Notes under the pieces: generated by a model
What the model was told of the DNA's origin: nothing
Seen by the model: the letters and a program-made list of their open reading frames with translations, nothing else
The model's database searches: none
Assembly (NCBI GenBank): GCA_038231495.1
Contig: JBBRLG010000317.1
Location: 1 to 8,634 of the forward strand
Direction: 5' to 3'
Source: JBBRLG01 sp038231495
Lineage (GTDB): Bacteria > Planctomycetota > Planctomycetia > Gemmatales > Gemmataceae
Length of the DNA stretch: 8,634 bases
Made by a program: the position numbers and the translations under genes
Part shown: in pieces, positions 1 to 7,500 of the stretch
Numbering within the stretch: the stretch's first letter is position 1
How the letters are laid out: each line of letters begins with the position of its first letter

Positions 1-233
1 ACGAGAAGGGCGTGCTCGATCTCGGCGGCGACCCGGAGAAGGTACAGAGCCGCGGTCAGCGGCGTCTTGTCGTGCGGCGGTGGCACTTGGGGAATGCCGT
101 AGAGTTCGAGCGCCCGCGCCGTTGAAGTAACGGGGGTCGGGGTGGGCGGGAGTGCGAACGCGGCCGCCCCCTGGGGCGCGGGCGGCGTGCCGGGCTTGAC
201 CCATCGGAGTTGACTGATGAGACCTTCTTTCAT
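1..233 (-). CDS. Ferritin-like domain protein, N-terminal part only (runs off left edge)
   Basis: The minus strand opens with ATG at 233-231 and stays open for 77 codons to the window edge. A Shine-Dalgarno-like GAGG lies about 8 nt upstream of the ATG (sequence GAGGTATTGGCC before it). The peptide starts MKEGLISQLRWVKPG, passes through a Pro/Ala/Thr-rich linker (about residues 14-38), then reads TPLTAALYLLRVAAEIEHALL. The last part, with E71-I-E-H74 on an amphipathic helix, matches the first helix of ferritin-like proteins of the VioB/iminophenyl-pyruvate dimer synthase-like group, where the Glu and ExxH residues bind a di-iron centre. The rest of the domain is outside the window, so the metal site and length cannot be checked. 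It is divergent from the gene at 461 and shares its upstream region, which suggests common control. The family call comes from the short helix pattern only; another four-helix protein is possible. Confidence 0.68.
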   Translation of the reverse strand, partial: MKEGLISQLRWVKPGTPPAPQGAAAFALPPTPTPVTSTARALELYGIPQVPPPHDKTPLTAALYLLRVAAEIEHALL

Positions 234-275
234 GGCCAATACCTCAAAACCGTGCACCGGATGTTGGGCAGTCCC

Positions 276-304
276 TTGCCGACAATAGTCACTTTGACTA
301 TCTT
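276..304 (+). promoter_or_regulatory. Possible sigma70-like promoter with an overlapping dyad
   Basis: TTGCCG (276-281) and TATCTT (299-304) are separated by 17 bp and point to the gene starting at 461. A perfect 7-bp inverted repeat, ATAGTCA-CTT-TGACTAT (285-301), lies between and partly over these boxes. It is placed where an operator could act on both divergent genes. The boxes match the consensus only moderately, and the implied 5' leader is about 150 nt, so this is a candidate only. The rest of 234-460 shows no gene. Confidence 0.25.
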
Positions 305-460
305 TAGAGAGTAGATTACGCGCTGCCGCTGGCCAGGTGTCCGTGCGTCCACTTTCGGCCGGGCCGTTTGTTTGCCCCTCATCTCAGAGCGATTACGAGC
401 AGCCTTTGGGAGCGTGTCTCGGAGATTCGTCACCAAGACCTTAACGGGAGAAAGCGCAGC

Positions 461-841
461 ATGGCAACCCAGCAACTGAATTCCTTCCAGAACGTCCGCG
501 ATTTCTTCGACAAGTTCGTGAGTGACAACCAAATCAGCCTCGGGGGATCGCCCCACTTGGCTTTTTGGAACTCCCTGGATTACGATCCCTTTGTGGACGG
601 CAACGTTCCGGGCGTCGATCCGCCGGTGAAGATCCTGGTCAAGGGACACGCCGACCAGTCCAACCTCGTCGCCATCCTGAAAGGGCCGCTTACCGTCGGC
701 GGCCAAACGATCGCTCGCATGCCCGAGGGCGGTCCCTACATGACGGCCGACATGATCGCCGCCTTGGCCGACTGGATCGACCGCAACTGTCCCAACGCGA
801 CCTCGGCTTCCGGAAAGGGTTCCTCCGCAGGGCCGGCGTGA
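461..841 (+). CDS. Small cytochrome c-like protein without a haem site, next to haloperoxidase
   Basis: This is a 126-residue protein. The ATG at 461 is preferred because GGGAG (446-450) lies 10 nt upstream; an in-frame ATG at 368 would only add 31 residues of unconvincing sequence. No signal peptide or membrane segment is visible. The C-terminal half reads RMPEGGPYM (about 86-94) and then ADWIDRNCPN (about 103-112). That pattern, a Met-Pro-Gly-Gly turn followed by a helix ending in WI-x-x-x-x-PN, is typical of the end of small class I cytochrome c domains in planctomycetes. There is no CxxCH anywhere, so covalent haem binding is not expected, and the only cysteine is C110. The N-terminal half (FQNVRDFFDKFV, then PHLAFWNSLDYDPFVDGNVPG) is not a domain I can name. 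The haloperoxidase gene follows 157 bp downstream on the same strand, so it may be a partner or accessory protein. Function is unknown. Confidence 0.75.
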   Translation: MATQQLNSFQNVRDFFDKFVSDNQISLGGSPHLAFWNSLDYDPFVDGNVPGVDPPVKILVKGHADQSNLVAILKGPLTVGGQTIARMPEGGPYMTADMIAALADWIDRNCPNATSASGKGSSAGPA

Positions 842-877
842 ACTTTAGGTAAATGGGTAGTCTCTCACTTTGACGGT

Positions 878-904
878 GGAGCGCGGGCTTCCCGCCCGCG
901 CTCC
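878..904. repeat. GC-rich dyad (REP-like), with small hairpins following at 938-964
   Basis: GGAGCGCGGGC (878-888), a 5-nt loop TTCCC, and GCCCGCGCTCC (894-904) form a perfect 11-bp hairpin 37 nt after the stop codon at 841. Two smaller dyads follow: CGGAG/CTCCG (938-942 and 948-952) and GCCCAC/GTGGGC (952-957 and 959-964). No T-run follows on either strand, so a simple intrinsic terminator is not supported. The core GGGCTTCCCGCCC has the same layout as the inverted repeat at 8416-8473. It could still act as an mRNA-stabilising or attenuating hairpin between the two plus-strand genes. Confidence 0.6.
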
Positions 905-987
905 GACCAAACGGCAGCGTCCCAAGGGAACCTACAGCGGAGGTTGGCTCCGCCCACGGTGGGCGCGAGCGTGGATGTGGAAAGCTC

Positions 988-992
988 AGGAG
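988..992 (+). promoter_or_regulatory. Ribosome binding site that fixes the haloperoxidase start
   Basis: AGGAG stands 6 nt before the ATG at 999. The alternative in-frame ATG at 870 has no such site and would force translation through the GC-rich dyads at 878-964, giving an Arg/Pro-rich, non-conserved-looking leader. The start at 999 is therefore chosen. Confidence 0.7.
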
Positions 993-998
993 ACTAAG

Positions 999-2228
999 AT
1001 GGCCGGCATTCCCCAGTATTCCCTGACAGGTCTGCAGGTGGAAACGCAAGCGAGCTATTGGAATTACTGCTCGAAGCTGCATGTGGTTACCAAAGAAGAG
1101 TTGTTGGCGTTTACAGACAACAGCCCCGGCGATGCGTTCTACTTCCCGGAGTACCCCGACGACGCGGTCGCCGACGAGGAAATGGAGGAGTTGTTAGAAC
1201 TCGCCGGGCTGCGCGACAACCCGGATCGTCTGGATGACGCGAACGATCCGAAAAAAGGCGGCCATTTGCAGAAAAGGCTGCCGCTCAGTCGGCTGCTGAA
1301 CCTCACGCCGACGCCCATCGGCGCCGTCTTGATGAACCGTTGGCCCGGCGAGCAGATCATTCGCACCGGGCGGGGCATGGCACGGGCCGTAGAGGCCGAG
1401 ACGCCCGGCCTCTACCACCACCACGCCCTCAACTTCCTCATAAGCAATCGCCAGTGGTCGCCGCCGCGGCAGGCTCTGATCTGGGCCGGCCTGGACGTCG
1501 CGATCGCCAGCGCGTTGCAGGCAGCGTGGTACTACAAATGGGTGGCTGAAAACCGCAACCATACTGCCTACCGCGAACGTCCGATCGAGTACGCCGTGCG
1601 GAACAAAAAGAACCTTACCGTCCTCTTCGACCAACCGGACGAACTGAACCCTGCCTACAACGTTTGCCCGGACGCGCGCGCCGACCCTGCCAACGCGACT
1701 CACTCGGGCACGCCGCGCCATCCGGCCTACCCTTCGGGCCACAGTACTTACACGGCAGCGGCCAGTGCGTACCTCAAGTTCTTTTTCGGCAACGATCGGA
1801 TCCCGGACGCCCTGGTCCCACGCGTACAGAAGATTAATCCTGCGACGACGATCGGCGAGGAACTCGACCGCCTGGCGGATAACATCGGCCTGGGTCGGAT
1901 GTGGGCCGGCATCCACTGGCGCAGCGACCATGAGAACGGCCAGATACTCGGCCATGCCGTCGCCCACCTCGTGTTGCAGCAGCTGGCCGACATGGGCGAC
2001 CCGCCGCCCGCCGTCCTGAATTTCACGCTCTGTCCGCCACCGCCGCCGCCCTGCAACACGAAGCCGCCGCTTGAGCCTGCGCAGGTCCGGAAAGATGCCG
2101 AAGCTTGGGCCGCCAATTGCAAGAAGCTCGGTCAGGGCCACAACCCGTACCCGGACCCGTGCCCGGCGGCCCCGCAATCGGAGGACGCCATCGACAGCAA
2201 CCGTGGTGTCCAGCGCGGCGCCCGGTAA
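999..2228 (+). CDS. Vanadium-dependent haloperoxidase / PAP2-superfamily enzyme
   Basis: This is a 409-residue protein. Members of the family hold vanadate and oxidise halides with peroxide, or act as acid phosphatases; sequence alone does not separate these. Active-site motifs visible in order are K180 with R194-P195, then HPAYPSGHST (241-250, H248 the expected general acid), then R300-MWAGI-H306-WRS-D310, matching the R-x5-H-x3-D motif whose His binds vanadate or phosphate. The segment between K180 and RP is 13 residues, against 6 in classical members, so the first motif is atypical or has an insertion. Residues 158-180 form a helix-like Ala-rich segment leading into motif 1. The N-terminus shows no clear signal peptide. 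The C-terminus holds a proline run (346-351) and several cysteines (C345, C352, C374, C388). It follows the cytochrome-like gene on the same strand and ends 20 bp before a strong hairpin, suggesting a two-gene unit. The PAP2/VHPO call is firm; the substrate is unknown. Confidence 0.88.
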   Translation: MAGIPQYSLTGLQVETQASYWNYCSKLHVVTKEELLAFTDNSPGDAFYFPEYPDDAVADEEMEELLELAGLRDNPDRLDDANDPKKGGHLQKRLPLSRLLNLTPTPIGAVLMNRWPGEQIIRTGRGMARAVEAETPGLYHHHALNFLISNRQWSPPRQALIWAGLDVAIASALQAAWYYKWVAENRNHTAYRERPIEYAVRNKKNLTVLFDQPDELNPAYNVCPDARADPANATHSGTPRHPAYPSGHSTYTAAASAYLKFFFGNDRIPDALVPRVQKINPATTIGEELDRLADNIGLGRMWAGIHWRSDHENGQILGHAVAHLVLQQLADMGDPPPAVLNFTLCPPPPPPCNTKPPLEPAQVRKDAEAWAANCKKLGQGHNPYPDPCPAAPQSEDAIDSNRGVQRGAR

Positions 2229-2247
2229 AAATTGGCAGGGTCCGTCA

Positions 2248-2285
2248 CGCCGGGCAGTGGAGCAACCGGTCTCCACTGTCCGGCG
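2248..2285 (+). terminator. Strong hairpin after the haloperoxidase gene, possible terminator
   Basis: CGCCGGGCAGTGGAG (2248-2262) pairs with CTCCACTGTCCGGCG (2271-2285) over 15 bp with one G-U pair and an 8-nt loop. It lies 20 nt after the haloperoxidase stop. No T-run follows (GGAATGGGGAAAAAGG), so it may stop transcription weakly, need Rho, or mainly protect the 3' end of the mRNA. Confidence 0.5.
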
Positions 2286-2350
2286 GAATGGGGAAAAAGG
2301 AAGGACGATTGAGACGAAAGCAGTCACCGGCGCGAACGAACCTCCCCCCG

Positions 2351-2373
2351 TGATTTGCCGCTTGCGGCTTTGC
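2351..2373. repeat. Half copy of the GCCGCTTGCGGCTTTGC intergenic repeat
   Basis: GCCGCTTGCGGCTTTGC (2357-2373) is identical to one arm of the hairpins at 3257-3288 and 4491-4534. With the preceding TGATTT, 23 bases match the reverse complement of 4518-4540 exactly. No second arm is found next to it, so it cannot fold like the full copies. The surrounding 2286-2487 stretch holds no convincing gene. Confidence 0.8.
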
Positions 2374-2487
2374 GACGATTGAAAGACGGCAGCTATAGCC
2401 AGAAGGGCGTGGAAAGAAAAGAGCAGGGCAAGTCGCGGCGTGGCCGGGTAACGGCTCTCGGATCAAGGACGACCCCGTGCGAAAAGA

Positions 2488-2596
2488 GTAGAGTCGAGAG
2501 GTGGCGCGGTTGTGTAGGCAAGGCCCAGCAGTTGCCGGCCCTTTCGGTTGCCGGTGCCTCACTCGCCTTGCCCTGCCCCGTTTCCACCTCCCGCTC
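2488..2596 (-). ncRNA. Group II intron domain VI, enlarged, with bulged branch-point A
   Basis: Three nucleotides after domain V, GAG (2596-2594) and CGGGAGGTGG (2593-2584) pair with CTC (2493-2491) and CCACCTCTCG (2504-2495). A single unpaired A at 2494 is left between them, the expected lariat branch point. Six nucleotides after this A the intron ends in AC. The arm is extended by an inner 8-bp helix (2572-2565 with 2524-2517) and a 6-bp helix (2555-2550 with 2539-2534). The whole domain is about 109 nt, longer than the usual few tens of nucleotides. Confidence 0.75.
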
Positions 2597-2599
2597 GTC

Positions 2600-2632
<33 letters not shown>

Positions 2633-3256
2633 GCCGACGGGTTTCACAGGCTGGCACACAGTCAGGCAGTGCCCGGCTTGCGCCAGCCCACACCGTTCCT
2701 TCCGGAGCCGCCGAATCTTGTGCGGAGGTTGTAGGCAACACGGCCACTCTCCGGGCTCTTGGCCCCTTCCAAAACGCACCCGAAGTTAGGCCCCTTCCCT
2801 CCACCGGAATTACCCGGCTTCGACGGTACGATGAGCCTATCCGACTCCCCAAGCGGCCCGGCCTGTCCCGCGCGGGCGTCCGGTTGGGAGGCACGCCTCC
2901 CACCGCCTGGGGTCTCCCGTGTTGCGTCCGTTCTCCGTTGGTAGACATGCCGTCGCCATTACCCCGGTGGCAACGCAGGAGGGGCTGAACTTGCTCCCCC
3001 GGATAACCGCGCGTCGTCGGCCTTCCCCATCCCTTTGCTGGGTCGGCTGCCACGTCATCCGTTTCGAGGCCTGCGCGGCGTTCACGATCGTTACGGCCTG
3101 CCTACTCGCCGAGTCGCCAAGCGACCCCCTCCATCGAAGGCTCCGGCGGTGTCGTTACCGCCACCGCCGCTCCGATTGCTACCGGCCGGAGCAAGAAGAA
3201 GCCGGGTGGGATTTGCATCCACTGACGAACGACGCCTTTGCACGGCGCACAAAGGG

Positions 3257-3288
3257 GCCGCTTGCGGCTTTGCAAAGCCGCAAGCGGC
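3257..3288 (-). terminator. Perfect 32-bp palindrome after rsgA; terminator hairpin split from its T-tract by the intron
   Basis: GCCGCTTGCGGCTTTG (3257-3272) is followed directly by its exact complement (3273-3288). It begins 11 nt after the rsgA stop codon on the minus strand. As it stands, the hairpin is followed only by CCCTTT and then the intron 5' end. If the predicted exons are joined, the tail becomes CCCTTTTCTTTTC, a reasonable U-rich terminator tail. The arms match the terminator at 4491-4534, so this is also a member of a repeat family. AAAAA lies on the plus-strand side, so it would not terminate plus-strand transcripts. Confidence 0.65.
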
Positions 3289-3299
3289 AAAAATACCCG

Positions 3300-4463
3300 T
3301 TACTCGAAGAACCCCAGGTAACTGGTATACCGCCCTGCGGTGATTTGCCGCCGATGCACCGCGCGCTTGACGGCACAACGGTCCTCGTGGGTATGGGTGC
3401 AGTCGGGGTAGCCGCACAAATGGACGAAGGGCCGGAACTCCGGGAAATACCCCTCGACCTCCCCCGGCGCCACATCCCACAGCTCGAACTGGCGCACGCC
3501 CGGCGTGTCCACCACCCAACCGCCGACTTCGAGGCGGATCAATTCCGCATTCGTCGTCGTGTGCTTGCCCTTCTGGTTTACGTCGCTCACCTCGCGCACG
3601 CGCAGGCCGAGTTCGGGCTGAATCGCGTTCAATAACGACGACTTGCCGACACCGCTCTGGCCGGAGAAAACCGTCTGACGGCCCTGCAAGCGCTGCCGCA
3701 ATTGCTCCACGCCCAGGCCGCTGGTCGCACTCGTCAGAAACGTCGGCACGCCCAGCTGGCTGTACAGGCCGATCATGCCCTGGTAGGTCGCCGGCTCGAT
3801 CAGGTCCGCCTTGTTGAGACACAACACCGGCGCGATGTTGCCCATCGCCGCGCTGGCGAGGTAACGGTCCACCAGGTGCGGTTTCAACTCCGGTTCGCGA
3901 AGCGACATCACGAAAACCACTTGATCGACGTTGGAAACCAGGACGTGCTCCCGGCCGCGCGACGCGCGCGTCAGGATGCCGTGGCGCGGCTCGACGCGCT
4001 CGATCATGCCATCGAGGTCGGCGGTCTCCATCCGCTTGGCGTCGGTGTTCACGTCGTTCGATTTGTAGGGCCGAAACCACACGCGGTCGCCGGTCGTGAC
4101 GACGCTGCGCTCGTGCGTCGTTAACGTGCGCAACAGGCGGCGCACGGCACAGCGGTATTGCCGGCCGTCCTCGGTTTCGACGACGCTCATCAGCCGATGG
4201 ACGCGCAGCACGCGCCCGGCGACACAGCCCGCGGCGCTCACGGCCGGCATCTCCGGCCCGACACCTTCCTGCGGGGCCAACGCCTGGTCCTGCACAATGG
4301 TTCGGCGACGCGACAGGTCGCCTTTAGGGCGGACGCGCTCCGCCGACGAGGTGGCCTCTTCGTTAAAGCCGTGATCCTGAAAGCCCTTTGTCCACTGGTT
4401 GTCGCGCGCGGGCTTGCTGCGGTTCTTACGGAAATCGACGCGCACCTTTTTCTTCTTGGCCAT
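3300..4463 (-). CDS. rsgA: Ribosome small subunit-dependent GTPase A (RsgA)
   Basis: This is a 387-residue circularly permuted GTPase that helps the late maturation of the 30S ribosomal subunit in the cytoplasm. The start is ATG at 4463 (MAKKKKVRVDFRKN); an upstream in-frame ATG at 4541 is rejected because that reading passes through the terminator hairpin. Domains in order: a basic extension of about 60-75 residues; an OB-fold (about 80-160, VAGRVLRVH to RHGIL); then the permuted G domain with G4 NKAD (217-220), G5 TSATSG (244-249), G1 GQSGVGKSS (268-276), switch region KGKHTTT (298-304) and G3 DTPG (319-322). A C-terminal zinc site follows as C350-x4-C355-x-H357-x5-C363. All key residues are present, so it should be active. 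The N-terminal extension makes it longer than the roughly 300-350 residues of the Bacillus and Escherichia proteins. It lies 85 bp downstream of the DUF4214 gene on the same strand, with a terminator in the gap, so it may have its own weak promoter or depend on read-through. Confidence 0.97.
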   Translation of the reverse strand: MAKKKKVRVDFRKNRSKPARDNQWTKGFQDHGFNEEATSSAERVRPKGDLSRRRTIVQDQALAPQEGVGPEMPAVSAAGCVAGRVLRVHRLMSVVETEDGRQYRCAVRRLLRTLTTHERSVVTTGDRVWFRPYKSNDVNTDAKRMETADLDGMIERVEPRHGILTRASRGREHVLVSNVDQVVFVMSLREPELKPHLVDRYLASAAMGNIAPVLCLNKADLIEPATYQGMIGLYSQLGVPTFLTSATSGLGVEQLRQRLQGRQTVFSGQSGVGKSSLLNAIQPELGLRVREVSDVNQKGKHTTTNAELIRLEVGGWVVDTPGVRQFELWDVAPGEVEGYFPEFRPFVHLCGYPDCTHTHEDRCAVKRAVHRRQITAGRYTSYLGFFE

Positions 4464-4483
4464 GCCCGGTTCCGGGGTTGAGC

Positions 4484-4534
4484 AAAAAGTGCCGCTTGCG
4501 GCTTTGCGGTTTGAGCTGCAAAGCCGCAAGCGGC
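4484..4534 (-). terminator. Intrinsic terminator of the large DUF4214 gene
   Basis: On the minus strand, 14 nt after the stop codon at 4549, a perfect 17-bp stem (arms 4534-4518 and 4507-4491) with a 10-nt loop is followed by AC and TTTTT (4488-4484). This is a classical intrinsic terminator. The arms GCCGCTTGCGGCTTTGC are identical to the other copies of the repeat. The T-run ends 20 nt before the rsgA start codon, so it could also act as an attenuator for rsgA. Confidence 0.8.
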
Positions 4535-4548
4535 AAATCAATCACTTC

Positions 4549-7500
4549 TTACGTCCCAGGGTGCGGCGCGAAGAAGTATTCCGGCGACGAAATGATCCCC
4601 GCAAGAATCTGCTCCCGCGTCTGCCCTGCCGCGTACTGGCCCAACCAGAAATTCAGGTCGTCGCCCGCCGCCGACCGCTTCAAGTACTTCTGGAAGAGGC
4701 TCTGAACCGAAGACGTGCGGTAATCCTGGCTGCTCGCGATTGCCAGTGCGATGGTCGTCCGCGAGGTGCCATTCGCCAGCTGGGTGCCGAAGAAGTCCTG
4801 GCTGCCGGCGTCCAAACCGTGGCCGAGAATGTCCTGGAAGGCGGACTTTAACCAGGTAAGGTTATCGTTGTTGCCCTTTTTGGCGTTGCCGAAGTACTCG
4901 CCCGAACCGACCAGACCGGCGATGAACTGCTCGTCGGTCACGCCGGCGGCAAGCTGACTTTGCCAGACGCTAATATCGTTACTGCCCGCGGCCCGGCCCA
5001 GGAACTTCGGGAAGTTCGTGTTGATCAGGATGCCACGCGCCTCCACGCTCGTCGCGATGGACAGCACCGTGAAGTACCGTTGCGACTGGTAGCCGTTCAA
5101 AAGAGTGTTGAGGAAGAATGACAGCCCGGCGGGTTCGGGGGTGCGGCCCAACACCTTGCTGTAAAGGGCGTTGATCCACAGCTTGTGGCCGTTGCCGTTG
5201 TTCACGTAGCCCTCGAACGAGCCGCCGATGCGAACGATTAACTGCTCGTCGGTCGTGCCCTGCTTGATCTGGTCCAGCCAGAAGGCACGGTCGCCCGGTC
5301 CCGACGGCCGATTCAGATAGGTGCGGAAATCCTGGTCGATCAGGTTGTTGCGCGCCTCGTCGCTCGTCAACAGCGCCATTGCCACGTCGGTGCGCTTGGC
5401 GGCACCGCTGTTCAGCTGGCCGACGTAGAAGGTCAGGCCGCCCGCGTCCGGGGCGCGGCCAAAAATATCCTGGAAGGCCGACGTGACGAACTGCGTGTTG
5501 TTGCCGCCGCCCTTCGACTGACGGTTGAAGTACTCGTCGGAGCCGACGAAGCCGGCGATCACCTGCTCGTCGGTGGTGCCCGCCCGCAGCTGGGTAACCC
5601 AGAATATGTCCTCGCCGGGACCGGCCGGGCGGCCCAGGTAACGCTCGAAAAAGCCGCTGCCGACCCCGCTGCCGGGCAAGTTCACCAGGCGGAACTGGTA
5701 CTCCGGTGCCGTCACGAAGAAGTTCATGACGGTCGGCAACACGCCCGTCATCACGTTGTCCAGCTGGTTGGTGTAGAACGACAGCCCGGTGGCATCGACC
5801 GGCCGGCCCAGGGTGTCCACGAACAGGGCTTTGACGAACACCGAGTTGTCGCTGCCTTCCTTGTCCTGGATCGTGATGACGGCCAGTGATTGGGCACCCA
5901 GCACGGCGTTGCCGGTCAGGCCGGACAACTTCAGGTTGATGCGCAGGTTGCCCGTCTTCACGGCGTCGTCCTTGATGGCGACGCTAATGGTGGCGCTGGT
6001 CTTGCCCTTGGGAATGACCAGCTGGCCGGTGGTCGCGGTGTAGTTGACGCCGGCCTTCGCCGTGTTGTCGCTCGTGGCGAAGTTCACCATCACGTCGGTG
6101 TCGGTCGCCGTGGTAATCGACACGGTGATCGTCGCCGTGCCGGCGGTTTCGGCCACGTCGTAATTCGTCTGCGCGAACTGCACGGTTGGCGGCACGAACT
6201 GGAACGCGCCGAGGTCAGTCGGTGCCGTCCGCGGGGTCAGGTTTCGATCCACGGTAACGGTGCTCCCGGAGCCTTTGCCGCGGGCGGCCGAGCTGCTGCC
6301 AATGCGGTAGTCGAGGGCACCGGGATTGGCGAAGGACGGCGCCCCCGTGACGTTGGAACCAAGCCCGTTGAAGGTGCCGGGGGCCAGGATGCTGCTGCCG
6401 CCGGTGTTGTTGTCCAGCGTGTTGCCGGTGAAGAGGTTGGTCGTCAGGTTCACCACGCCGGTCGGGTTGCCGTTGGAGGCGTTGCGGACGTGCAACGCCG
6501 CCGCACCGGAGCCGTTCGTGTGATTGGCAATGATGCTGAACGACAGGTTGAGCGTGGTCGGCGTCGGCGTGGAATCCTGGATCAGCAGGATGCCCTGGCC
6601 GAAGATCATGCTCGGATCGATCGAGTTATTGGCGATGGTCGATTGGGTGATGGTGGCATCGACGCCTTGCAGCCAGATACCGCCGCCGCCGCCGCCCACG
6701 CTGGTGTTGCCGCCGCCGGCGAACTTGACGGTGTTGTCGGTGACGACCGTGTTGGTGATCGAAACGGTCGAGTTGCCGGTGAAACGTGTCAGGTACAGGC
6801 CGCCGCCACCGGCCGGGCCGGCGTTCGCGGCGGTGCCGATGCCGCCCGCCGACAGGTTTTGCTGGACGGTGACGCGGTTGAGGACGAGGTTGGAGTTGAG
6901 GGTCTCGACGCCGCCGCCGCCGGTGATGCCGCCGTTGCCGCCGCTGCCGCCGGTCGCGCTGTTGCCGGTAATGGTGGCGTCGGTGATGCTGAGGGTGGCC
7001 TTCTCGGCGAAGAACGCACCGCCGAAAGCGCCGCCGGCGTTGGCGCTGCCGCTGCCGCCGACGTTACCGCCGGTCGCGGTGTTGCCGGTCGCGGTAACGT
7101 TGGTCAACGTCATTGAGGCGTTAATCTGAATGGCGGCGGCGCCGGCGAGGGCGTCGGCCCGTTCCCCCCCCTGGCGGTCGATGCCGTTGCCGGTGGAGTT
7201 GCCGCCGGTCGCGGTGTTGTTCGTGAACGTGAGGTTATTGCCGGTGACGACGGCGCCGTTGGCCGCGTGCATGCCGCCGCCGACCGCCTGGCCGCCACGG
7301 TCCGCGCCGCTGCCGGCGACGACGGAATTGTTCTTGAACGTGACGGTGTCCAGGCTCAGCGTGGCGGCCGTGTCTTCCAACCCGCCGCCCGCGGCCGTGC
7401 CGCCGAAGGTGGTGTTGGTATTCTCGCCGATCGCCTTGTTGTTCTGGAGGATGACGTTCTTGATGACCTGGGTCAGGCCGGAGTTCGGCTGGCTGCCGGT

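Noticed and set aside
230..706. A 158-codon minus-strand frame over the divergent gap
   Set aside because: It is antisense to the cytochrome-like gene and ends inside the start of the ferritin-like gene, without a family signature.
1194..2327. A 377-codon minus-strand frame opposite the haloperoxidase
   Set aside because: It is highly Arg/Val-rich with no recognisable domain, while the plus strand carries clear PAP2/VHPO motifs.
2509..2520. Alternative intron 3' end at CCTACACAAC
   Set aside because: It resembles a branch-site context, but the helix it belongs to starts 27 nt after domain V. The helix at 2584-2596/2491-2504 starts 3 nt after domain V and leaves a bulged A at the expected distance from a terminal AC at 2488.
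3091..4080. A 329-codon minus-strand frame overlapping rsgA in another frame
   Set aside because: The RsgA frame has every G motif and the zinc site; this frame shows none and runs on into the intron.
4464..4541. Longer rsgA start at 4541
   Set aside because: The extra 26 residues are encoded by the terminator hairpin of the upstream gene; ATG 4463 begins the basic MAKKKK extension.
5890..7116. A 408-codon open frame on the plus strand, and others at 6524-7129 and 7130-7804
   Set aside because: They lie antisense to the beta-helix part of the large gene and are composed of simple Gly/Ala/Val/Arg or Pro runs. They are frame shadows of GC-rich repetitive codons.
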